From Bradyrhizobium semiaridum (GTDB lineage: Bacteria > Pseudomonadota > Alphaproteobacteria > Rhizobiales > Xanthobacteraceae), in assembly GCF_020329505.1 (NCBI RefSeq), contig NZ_JAGKJJ010000033.1, forward strand, positions 1 through 52,697: a stretch of DNA of 52,697 bases, written 5' to 3'. The position numbers and the translations under genes are program-made. Positions within the stretch are counted from its first letter, which is position 1. The number at the start of each line of letters is the position of its first letter. Below are positions 17,984 through 24,721 of this stretch, piece by piece. The notes under the pieces were generated by a model, which worked only from the letters and a program-made list of their open reading frames with translations, was not told the origin of the DNA and ran no database searches.

Positions 17984-18116
17984 CGTCATTCCGGGGCGTC
18001 CGCAAAGCGGGCGAGCCCGGAATCCATCAAGCCGCGGACTCGATGCAAAGTGGATTCCGGAATCGTGCGCATCGGGCGCGCGTTCGCGCGACCCGTTGGC
18101 GCGCCCCGGAATGACG
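17984..18116. repeat. Palindromic repeat, family E, copy 1
   Basis: Begins CGTCATTCCGGGGCG and ends with the inverse CGCCCCGGAATGACG; inner GGAATCC/GGATTCC blocks also pair. It occupies the convergent gap between the acyl-CoA dehydrogenase and the LuxR-type gene. A shorter copy is at 22990-23090. Confidence 0.88.
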
Positions 18117-18129
18117 ATAGGACGGCATA

Positions 18130-18927
18130 CTACTTCAGCGCGGCGATCAGCTGGCTGCGCTTGCTGATGCCGAGGCGCTCATAGATGCCGCGGAAATGAT
18201 TGCCGACGGTGTTCTCGGAAATGCCGAGGCGGGCGGCGATAGTCTTGTCCGGTAGGCCCATCAGCGCGAGGTCGACCAGCTGCCGCTGCCGGTCCGTGAG
18301 CTTCGACAGGTCGATAGCCGACGCCGCCACCTGCTCGGTGGCGAGGAACAGCGCGTGCAGCACCGGGGCGATCAGATTGAGCGAGGCTCGCGTGCGGACG
18401 GGATCGTCAGCCGCGATGCCGGCGAAGCTGATATAGGTGCCGGTGCTCGCGAAGGGATCGACGACGCCATGCGCCGCGATCACCCCGAGCGAGAATTGCC
18501 TGATCTCGTCGAGCTCGCGCTTGCTGGCGAATGGCGGCGGCGCGGCCGGGTCGAGGATGAAGGCGGCGCGGTTCTGCACCCACCAGGCGAAGCAGCCGCG
18601 CGATGCGAGATCGAACGCGGTATCGAGGGTTGCGATGAAGTCCGGTTGGTGGCCAGAGGTCACCAGGTTGCGCATCCGAATGCGCCCGCCGGACAGCCGG
18701 CCATAGCTGCCGAGGAAGCGCTCGAACGGGAAGAAGCTGCGCAGCGGTCCTTCGACCCAGCTCACGATCTGGCTCTCCGCAATCGCGCCCGCCGGGACCG
18801 CGCCCAGGGCGTCGCCCCAGGCCTTGAGGTCGAGCCCAGAGGAGATGCTCGCGGTAGCGACGGCCTTGGCCTGCTTGCGGGCGCCGCCCTTCGAGCCCTG
18901 CACTCGCCGCCCCGATCTCCGCATCAT
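18130..18927 (-). CDS. LuxR-family transcriptional regulator
   Basis: A 265-residue protein with a C-terminal LuxR/GerE helix-turn-helix (about residues 203-262: LTDRQRQLVDLALMGLPDKT, then IAARLGISENTVGNHFRGIY). The N-terminal 190 residues form a sensory domain I do not recognise; there is no receiver-domain aspartate pattern and no autoinducer-domain signature. The first 30 residues are basic and low in complexity. It sits between the acyl-CoA dehydrogenase and the glutathione transferase, divergent from the latter. An 18-bp perfect palindrome and one arm of the shared promoter element lie in its upstream region, so it is the leading candidate regulator of the nearby acyl-CoA genes. Confidence 0.85.
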   Translation of the reverse strand: MMRRSGRRVQGSKGGARKQAKAVATASISSGLDLKAWGDALGAVPAGAIAESQIVSWVEGPLRSFFPFERFLGSYGRLSGGRIRMRNLVTSGHQPDFIATLDTAFDLASRGCFAWWVQNRAAFILDPAAPPPFASKRELDEIRQFSLGVIAAHGVVDPFASTGTYISFAGIAADDPVRTRASLNLIAPVLHALFLATEQVAASAIDLSKLTDRQRQLVDLALMGLPDKTIAARLGISENTVGNHFRGIYERLGISKRSQLIAALK

Positions 18928-18947
18928 TTCCGCCCTGCCCGACGCCG

Positions 18948-18965
18948 ATTCATCCTAGGATGAAT
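18948..18965. promoter_or_regulatory. Perfect 18-bp palindrome
   Basis: ATTCATCCTAGGATGAAT is its own reverse complement and lies 20 bp upstream of the LuxR-type start, in the divergent gap to the glutathione transferase. Position and symmetry fit an operator for autoregulation by a dimeric regulator. Confidence 0.55.
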
Positions 18966-18988
18966 TGCACGATCCCACCAGCGAGGGG

Positions 18989-19005
18989 CAGCCACTCAGC
19001 GCAAG
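18989..19005 (+). promoter_or_regulatory. Conserved promoter element, site 2 (single arm)
   Basis: CAGCCACTCAGCGCAAG differs from the right arm of site 1 at two or three positions, and is followed by the related run GTTGGCC (GTTAGCC in site 1). It ends 71 bp before the glutathione transferase ATG. No matching left arm is visible towards the LuxR-type gene. Confidence 0.55.
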
Positions 19006-19076
19006 TTGGCCGTGGCGCTTTTCGGCATCGTCGCGCCGCTGCTCGTACGAGGCCTTGTTGCAGGAGGAAACGCCCG

Positions 19077-19733
19077 ATGATCACGCTCTATCACTGCGAC
19101 GCTGCGCGCTCGTTCCGTCCGCTGTGGATGCTGGAGGAGCTTGGGCTGCCCTATGAGCTGAAGATGCTGCCGTTCCCGCCGCGCGTCTTCGCCAAGGCGT
19201 ATCTCGGCATCAATCCGCTCGGCACCATCCCCTTTATGATCGACGGCGAGACGAAGATGACGGAGTCCTCCGGCATCTGTCATTACCTCGGTACCAAATA
19301 CGGGCCGACGCCGCTGATCGTCGGCCTCGACGAGCCGGCCTATGGCGCCTTCCTGAACTGGATGTATTTTTCCGACGCCACTCTGACTTTTCCGCAGACG
19401 CTGGTGCTGCGCTACAGCCAGCTCGAGCCGGAGGAGCGGCGCAACCCGCAGGTCGCGGGCGACTATGCAAAATGGTTCCTGGGCCGCCTGCGCGCAGTGG
19501 AGGCGGCGACCGCAAATGCGGAATTCCTCTGCGCCGGCCGTTTCACCGCCGCCGACATCGCCAACGGCTATGCGCTCCGGCTTGCCGACAATATCGGCCT
19601 CGCCAAGGATTTCGGGCCGAAGGTCACGGCCTATTGGGCCCGCCTGCAGCAGCGCGACGGCTTTCGGCGCGCGGTGGCGGCGGAACAAAAAGCCGGGCAG
19701 GAACAGAATGTTGCGCCAAGGATGCGGCCGTGA
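19077..19733 (+). CDS. Glutathione S-transferase family protein
   Basis: A 218-residue cytosolic protein with a thioredoxin-like N-terminal domain (MITLYHCDAARSFRPLWMLE, cis-proline region NPLGTIPFMI, then ETKMTESSGICHYL as the glutathione-binding ES motif) and an all-helical C-terminal domain. ATG 19077 is chosen over 18960 because GGAGG precedes it and the family starts at ITLYH. It may conjugate glutathione to an electrophile or cleave an ether or thioether during catabolism. It is divergent from the LuxR-type regulator and carries the shared promoter element upstream, which ties it to the acyl-CoA genes. Its substrate is not known. Confidence 0.9.
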   Translation: MITLYHCDAARSFRPLWMLEELGLPYELKMLPFPPRVFAKAYLGINPLGTIPFMIDGETKMTESSGICHYLGTKYGPTPLIVGLDEPAYGAFLNWMYFSDATLTFPQTLVLRYSQLEPEERRNPQVAGDYAKWFLGRLRAVEAATANAEFLCAGRFTAADIANGYALRLADNIGLAKDFGPKVTAYWARLQQRDGFRRAVAAEQKAGQEQNVAPRMRP

Positions 19734-19848
19734 TCGCGGCGGCGGCGATCCGTCCCGGAATTGATCCAGAGCGTCGGTGACAGCCTGCGATTTTGCGCTA
19801 TGGTAGCCCGCCGCAGCGGCCAAAAGAGCCGCGCGAGGAGGAACCGCC

Positions 19849-20667
19849 ATGGACGCCGTCGTGGACCCACAACGCCAGGATTCCGGCCACCGGATGCTGA
19901 TCACGCCGGAGCGTGTGTTCTATGCCGGCTTGCTCGGCCGTCCGCGCGAGCGGTGTCCGGGCGCCTTCCACGTCTATGTCGCAATCCGCGATGCCCTCCA
20001 CCTGGCGACCAGCGACGGCCAACAGGCGCACGGCGAGCTTGCCGTCACGATGCCGAACCTGCGCCACACCATCACCAGCGAATACCGCGCGGCGATCTGC
20101 GTCGCGATCGAGCCGGAGAGCGTGCCCGACGGCACGCTGGAGGCGGTCGCGCGCCGCTTGCAGGGGCCGGACGCCGGCCTGTTCGCGAACCGCATCCGCG
20201 CCGCCTATGCGACGCTCGCCGACATGCAGTATCGCGACGCGATCTCGAACGCCGAGTTCGACACCATGTGTTTCGGCGACGCGCTGCCGCAGCGCGTGCT
20301 CGATCCGCGCGTGGTGCGGGCGATCGCCCGGATCGGCCAGTTCTCCGGCGAGCCGGTGACGGCGGCCGGCTGCGCGGCTGAAGCCGGACTGTCGCCGTCG
20401 CGCTTCCTGCATCTGTTCAAGGAAGAGACCGGGATTTCTTTCCGCTCCTTCCGCGCCTGGAAGCGCGCGCGGCATCTGCTGCACTTCGCCAACCAGGACA
20501 TCAACCTCGCGCATCTCGCGCAGGACATCGGCTATCCCGATAGCACCCACTTCAGCCACTCGATCCGCCGCTTCTACGGTCTGAAGCCGCGCGCGATCTT
20601 CTCCGGCTCGCGCGATCTCGCGATCTATCGCGCGGGGCAGGTGGTGGGGGAGCGCGCGCTGCCGTAG
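19849..20667 (+). CDS. AraC-family transcriptional regulator
   Basis: A 272-residue protein with the two helix-turn-helix AraC/XylS domain at about residues 163-262 (VTAAGCAAEAGLSPSRFLHL, then DINLAHLAQDIGYPDSTHFS and FYGLKPRAI). The N-terminal 150 residues are an unrecognised sensing domain. A strong GAGGAGG lies eight or so bases before ATG 19849. It follows the glutathione transferase by 115 bp in the same direction and converges on the second LivK-type gene with only an 18-bp gap. It could control either the glutathione transferase and binding-protein genes or the carboxylase operon. Confidence 0.9.
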   Translation: MDAVVDPQRQDSGHRMLITPERVFYAGLLGRPRERCPGAFHVYVAIRDALHLATSDGQQAHGELAVTMPNLRHTITSEYRAAICVAIEPESVPDGTLEAVARRLQGPDAGLFANRIRAAYATLADMQYRDAISNAEFDTMCFGDALPQRVLDPRVVRAIARIGQFSGEPVTAAGCAAEAGLSPSRFLHLFKEETGISFRSFRAWKRARHLLHFANQDINLAHLAQDIGYPDSTHFSHSIRRFYGLKPRAIFSGSRDLAIYRAGQVVGERALP

Positions 20668-20685
20668 CTCGCAATGACGGCGTGA

Positions 20686-21909
20686 CTACAAATTCGCGCC
20701 CTGGATCACCTCGCCGAACCGCAGCCATCCCGAGCCCTCGATCCGCTGCAGCTGCAGCTGCTGCAGCGGGTGGTGATTGGTCGGGCTGGTGTTGACGCGG
20801 ATGCCCGGCAGCAGCGTCGGCACTTCGACATCCTTCAGATCGTTCGCCTGCGCCATGATATTGTCGCGGGTGAAATTGCCCTTGCACTGTTCGAGCACGA
20901 TCTTGAGCACCTGCGCGACCGTGTAGGCATAGAGGTTGTAGCCCTCCTTCGGATTGCCGTCGGGAAAGTACTTTTCCATGAAGGCGAGGAAATTCTTTAC
21001 CCCGGGATCGTTGGTCCAGGCCGGGTCGGCGACGTCCTTGACATAGGCCGACGAGATCGTGCCCTGCGCCTTGTCGAAGCCGACCGGCGCGATGGTCGAT
21101 GAGATCGACGCCGCGCCGCTGGCGATGAAATGCATCGGCTTCCAGCCGAGCTCATAGATCTTGCGCATCGACTGTGCGCAGAATTTGGCCGTGGTGCCCG
21201 AGATCAGCACGTCGGCATTGCTGCTCCGCAGGGCGACGATCTGAGAGTCGATTGTGGGATCGGTGACCTCGTGTGAGGCCACGGTCACCGCGCTGGCGAA
21301 CTTCTCGCCCAGCACGTCCCTGGCGCCGGCGACGAAATCCTTGCCGAGGTCGTCGTTCTGATGGAGCACCGCGAACTTCGCATTCGGATTCCGGCTCAGC
21401 GCATATTTGACGAACACCTGCGCCTCGGTGCGCGCGCTCGGCGCAAAGCCCATGGTCCAGGGATAGGTCTTGTAGTCGCCCCATTTGTCGCCGTTCACCG
21501 ACAGAAACAGATGCGGCACCTTCGCCGCGTTGATGTATTTCACAACGGCCGAGTTCGGCGCGGTGCCGAGCATGTTGAACAGGAAGGCGACATTGTCGCT
21601 CTCGATCAGGCGGCGCACCTGCTCGACCGTCTTCGCCGGATTGAACGCGTCGTCGTAGTAGATGTACTTGATCTGCCGCCCGGCGATGCCGCCTTGCTCG
21701 TTCAGCATCCTGAAATAGGCTTCCTGGCAGCGCGCCTGCACGCCGAGCGCCGACACCGGGCCGCTTAGCGATGTCGTGCTGCCGATCCTGATCTCCGTCG
21801 CGGTGACGCCCGGTGTGTCTTCGGCGAGCGAAGGGCGGATGCCGGAGACTGCGGTGAGGCCGGCGCTCGCGGCGCCCGCGAGCCATGTACGGCGGTTGAT
21901 CGAGATCAT
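20686..21909 (-). CDS. LivK-type ABC transporter substrate-binding protein (paralogue)
   Basis: A 407-residue periplasmic protein with a Tat-like signal peptide, MISINRRTWLAGAASAGLTA, cleaved probably after SLA. The mature part (TEIRIGSTTSLSGPVSALGV) matches the Peripla_BP_6 family and aligns along its whole length with the protein at 13592-14812, sharing blocks such as KTVEQ.R.LIESD, PWTMGF.PS.R.EA and NDD.GKD. ATG 21909 is preferred over 22059 because the signal peptide starts there. It is divergent from the beta-keto acid cleavage enzyme, and the shared promoter element lies between. No permease genes are adjacent. The paired arginines suggest export in folded form, unlike its paralogue, which has a Sec-type signal. 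Confidence 0.9.
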   Translation of the reverse strand: MISINRRTWLAGAASAGLTAVSGIRPSLAEDTPGVTATEIRIGSTTSLSGPVSALGVQARCQEAYFRMLNEQGGIAGRQIKYIYYDDAFNPAKTVEQVRRLIESDNVAFLFNMLGTAPNSAVVKYINAAKVPHLFLSVNGDKWGDYKTYPWTMGFAPSARTEAQVFVKYALSRNPNAKFAVLHQNDDLGKDFVAGARDVLGEKFASAVTVASHEVTDPTIDSQIVALRSSNADVLISGTTAKFCAQSMRKIYELGWKPMHFIASGAASISSTIAPVGFDKAQGTISSAYVKDVADPAWTNDPGVKNFLAFMEKYFPDGNPKEGYNLYAYTVAQVLKIVLEQCKGNFTRDNIMAQANDLKDVEVPTLLPGIRVNTSPTNHHPLQQLQLQRIEGSGWLRFGEVIQGANL

Positions 21910-21979
21910 GACGTCCTCCCCCGAATCCCGGCTTGTTTTGCCGCCTTTGCTTGCCGCGGAGGTTACGCGGCGATGCTGC

Positions 21980-22049
21980 CTTGCGTCTTGTGTTAACCGG
22001 CTGGTGCCTGTCGCGGCGCGAGCGCGGGCGGGTAGCCAGTCAACGCAAG
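21980..22049. promoter_or_regulatory. Conserved promoter element, site 3
   Basis: CTTGCGTCTTGTG begins at 21980 and GTAGCCAGTCAACGCAAG ends at 22049, giving the same outward-facing CTTGCGT...ACGCAAG layout and nearly the same overall length (70 against 68 bp) as site 1. It is 72 bp upstream of the cleavage-enzyme start and 70 bp upstream of the binding-protein start. The inner bases are less conserved than in site 1. Confidence 0.55.
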
Positions 22050-22065
22050 ATGACGCCAAGACAAA

Positions 22066-22082
22066 TTTCCCATCATGGGAAA
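22066..22082. promoter_or_regulatory. Small palindrome in the cleavage-enzyme leader
   Basis: TTTCCCATCATGGGAAA has two perfect 7-bp arms around a 3-base centre and lies 40 bp before the start codon. It could be a second operator; nothing else supports that. Confidence 0.3.
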
Positions 22083-22121
22083 ATCAGCAGCGCTGTCGCG
22101 CTGCAACCGGGACAATCGAAC

Positions 22122-22988
22122 ATGGGCGACAAGGCCGTCATCACCTGTGCGCTGAACGGCGTGCTCACCGACCCGAAGCAGCACAATGTGCCGGTGACGC
22201 CGGAAGAGATGGCGCGCGAGGCCAAGGCCGCATTCAACGCCGGCGCCAGCATCATGCACATCCATCTGCGCCAGCAGGAGCCGAACAAGGGCCATCTGCC
22301 GTCGTGGGAGGTCAGCGTCAGCAAGGAGATTCAGCAGGCGATCCGCGAGGCCTGCCCCGGGGTGATCATCAATCACACCACCGGCACCTCAGGCCCGAAC
22401 TACCAGGGCGCGCTCAACTGCGTGCGTGAGACCAGGCCCGAGATCGCGGCCTGTAACGCCGGCTCGCTGAATTATCTGAAGGTCAAGGCCGACAACACCT
22501 GGGCGTGGCCGCCGATGATGTTCGACAACGCGGTCGAGAAGGTGCAGGACTATCTCGACGTGATGAAGGAAGCGGGCACGATCCCGGAGTTCGAATGCTT
22601 CGATGTCGGCATCGTGCGCTGCGTCGGCATGTACCGGCAGACCGGCATGTATTCCGGCCCGCTCGAGTATAATTTCGTGATGGGCGTCGCCTCGGGCATG
22701 CCGGCCGATCCGGAACTGCTGCCGATCCTTTTGAAGCTGAAGGCACCGGAGGCGCATTGGCAGGTCACAGCGATCGGCCGCGTCGAGATTTGGCCGCTGC
22801 ATCAGCGCTGCGCCGACCTCGGCGGCCATCTGCGCAGCGGGCTGGAGGATACGTTCTATCTCGGCGATGGCACCAAGGTAACGTCGAACGGGCAACTGGT
22901 CGAGGCGCTGGCCGCCTGCGCGCGGCGCGCCGGGCGCGAGATTGCGAGCCCGGCCGAAGCGCGGACAATCTTTGGAACGAGGCATTGA
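22122..22988 (+). CDS. Beta-keto acid cleavage enzyme (BKACE, Kce-like)
   Basis: A 288-residue TIM-barrel enzyme of the DUF849/BKACE family, whose founder cleaves 3-keto-5-aminohexanoate. The zinc-binding HxH is H46 and H48 in SIMHIHLR, and the C-terminal GGHLRSGLED motif carries the expected acidic zinc ligand. These enzymes take a beta-keto acid plus acetyl-CoA and give acetoacetate plus a new acyl-CoA. ATG 22122 is used; the open frame upstream to 21933 overlaps promoter DNA. The likely product would feed the carboxylase encoded 116 bp downstream or the neighbouring acyl-CoA dehydrogenase. The side chain of the keto acid is unknown, since BKACE subgroups differ in that residue set. Confidence 0.9.
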   Translation: MGDKAVITCALNGVLTDPKQHNVPVTPEEMAREAKAAFNAGASIMHIHLRQQEPNKGHLPSWEVSVSKEIQQAIREACPGVIINHTTGTSGPNYQGALNCVRETRPEIAACNAGSLNYLKVKADNTWAWPPMMFDNAVEKVQDYLDVMKEAGTIPEFECFDVGIVRCVGMYRQTGMYSGPLEYNFVMGVASGMPADPELLPILLKLKAPEAHWQVTAIGRVEIWPLHQRCADLGGHLRSGLEDTFYLGDGTKVTSNGQLVEALAACARRAGREIASPAEARTIFGTRH

Positions 22989-22989
22989 T

Positions 22990-23090
22990 CGTCATTCCGG
23001 GATGCGCCGCAGGCGCAGGTCCGGAATCCATAACCACGATCGTGAGTATGGATTCCGGGCTCAGCCCTTCGGGCTGCCCCGGAATGATGG
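22990..23090. repeat. Palindromic repeat, family E, copy 2
   Basis: TCGTCATTCCGGGATGCG at the left pairs with TGCCCCGGAATGATGG at the right. It fills almost the whole gap between the cleavage-enzyme gene and the carboxylase operon. Confidence 0.85.
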
Positions 23091-23104
23091 AAGGGGATTA
23101 GTTC

Positions 23105-24721
23105 ATGCCCATCATTGAGAACACCATCGCCACCGGCAGCGCCACCTACCTTGCCAATCGCGACGGCATGCTGGCGCTGATTGCCCGGATGCGGGCGCTG
23201 GAGGAGCGGACGCGTGCTGCGTCCGCCGCGGCAAAGGATCGCTTTCACAAGCGCGGCCAGCTCTTGCCGCGAGAGCGGGTCGCACTGGTGCTGGATCCCG
23301 GCTCGCCGTTTCTCGAGCTCTCGACGCTCGCCGGTTACATGTTCGACGTCCCGGATGCGGACAAGAGCGTGCCCGGCGGCGGCCTCGTCGCTGGCATCGG
23401 CTTCGTCTCAGGCATCCGCTGCATGGTCAGCGCCAATGATGCCGGCATCGATGCCGGCGCGCTGCAGCCTTACGGCCTCGACAAGACGCTGCGGGTGCAG
23501 GAACTGGCGCTGGAGAACAAGCTGCCCTATGTGCAGCTGGTCGAGAGCGCGGGCGCGAACCTGCTGCGCTACCGCGTCGAGGATTTTGTCCGCGGCGGCA
23601 ACATCTTTCGCAATCTGGCGCGGCTGTCGGCGGCGGGGCTTCCGGTCGTCACCGTCACCCACGGCTCCTCGACCGCGGGTGGAGCCTATCAGACCGGACT
23701 GTCCGATTACATCGTGATGGTGCGCGGCCGCACCCGCGCCTTCCTCGCCGGGCCGCCGCTGCTGAAGGCCGCTACTGGCGAGATCGCGACCGAGGAAGAG
23801 CTCGGCGGCGCCGAAATGCACACCTCGATCTCCGGCCTCGGCGATTACCTTGCCGAGGACGACCGCGATGCGCTGCGCATCGCGCGCGACATCATGGCCA
23901 AGCTGCCCTGGGACCGGCCGAAGCACGAGGTGGCTTCATTCAAGCCGCCGCGCTACGATGCGGAGGAATTGCTCGGCATCATGCCGATGGACCACAAGCG
24001 GCCCGTGGACATGCGGCAGGCGATCGCGCGCTTCGTCGATGACTCCGATTTCACCGAGTTCGGCGCCAATTACGGCCCGGCGACGGTCTGCGGCCACGCC
24101 CGCATCGAGGGCCACGCGATCGGCATCATCACCAATAACGGCCCGCTCGACGTGCCCGGCGCCAACAAGGCGACGCATTTCATCCAGGCCTGCTGCCAGT
24201 CGCGCACGCCGATCCTCTACATGAACAACACCACCGGCTACATGGTCGGCAAGGCCTATGAAGAGGCCGGCATGATCAAGCACGGCTCGAAGATGATCCA
24301 GGCGGTGACCTCGGCGACGGTACCGCAGATCACGCTGTATTGCGGCGCCTCGTTCGGCGCCGGCAATTACGGCATGTGCGGCCGCGGCTTCCACCCGCGC
24401 TTCTGCTTCTCCTGGCCGAATGCCAAGACCGCCGTGATGGGCGGCGAGCAGGCCGCCGAAACCATGGCGATCGTCACTGAAGCCGCGGCGGCACGGCGCG
24501 GCAAGCCGGTCGAGAAGGAGAAGCTGGAGGCGATGAAGGCGCAGATAACAGGCGTGTTCGACGACCAGATGGACGTGTTCTCGACCAGCGCCCGCGTGCT
24601 CGACGACGGCGTGATCGATCCGCGCGACACCCGCAGCGTGCTTGCCGAAGTGCTGTCGATCTGCCGTGAGGCCGAGGCCCGCAACCCGCAGCGCATGCAG
24701 TTCTCGGTGGCGCGGCCATGA
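23105..24721 (+). CDS. Acyl-CoA carboxylase, carboxyltransferase (beta) subunit
   Basis: A 538-residue protein with two crotonase-fold carboxyltransferase domains: the N-terminal one around RERVALVLDPGSPFLELS and the THGSSTAGGAYQTGLSDY oxyanion region, and the C-terminal one around NNTTGYMVGKAYEEAGMIKH and GASFGAGNYGMCGRGF. This is the methylcrotonyl-/geranyl-CoA carboxylase branch rather than the propionyl-CoA one, judged by the GNYGMCGR segment. It transfers CO2 from carboxybiotin to an acyl-CoA. AAGGGG precedes the ATG, and the stop overlaps the start of the alpha subunit by 4 bp (ATGA), so the two are translationally coupled. No isovaleryl-CoA dehydrogenase, enoyl hydratase or lyase of a full leucine pathway is present beside it. 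Confidence 0.92.
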   Translation: MPIIENTIATGSATYLANRDGMLALIARMRALEERTRAASAAAKDRFHKRGQLLPRERVALVLDPGSPFLELSTLAGYMFDVPDADKSVPGGGLVAGIGFVSGIRCMVSANDAGIDAGALQPYGLDKTLRVQELALENKLPYVQLVESAGANLLRYRVEDFVRGGNIFRNLARLSAAGLPVVTVTHGSSTAGGAYQTGLSDYIVMVRGRTRAFLAGPPLLKAATGEIATEEELGGAEMHTSISGLGDYLAEDDRDALRIARDIMAKLPWDRPKHEVASFKPPRYDAEELLGIMPMDHKRPVDMRQAIARFVDDSDFTEFGANYGPATVCGHARIEGHAIGIITNNGPLDVPGANKATHFIQACCQSRTPILYMNNTTGYMVGKAYEEAGMIKHGSKMIQAVTSATVPQITLYCGASFGAGNYGMCGRGFHPRFCFSWPNAKTAVMGGEQAAETMAIVTEAAAARRGKPVEKEKLEAMKAQITGVFDDQMDVFSTSARVLDDGVIDPRDTRSVLAEVLSICREAEARNPQRMQFSVARP

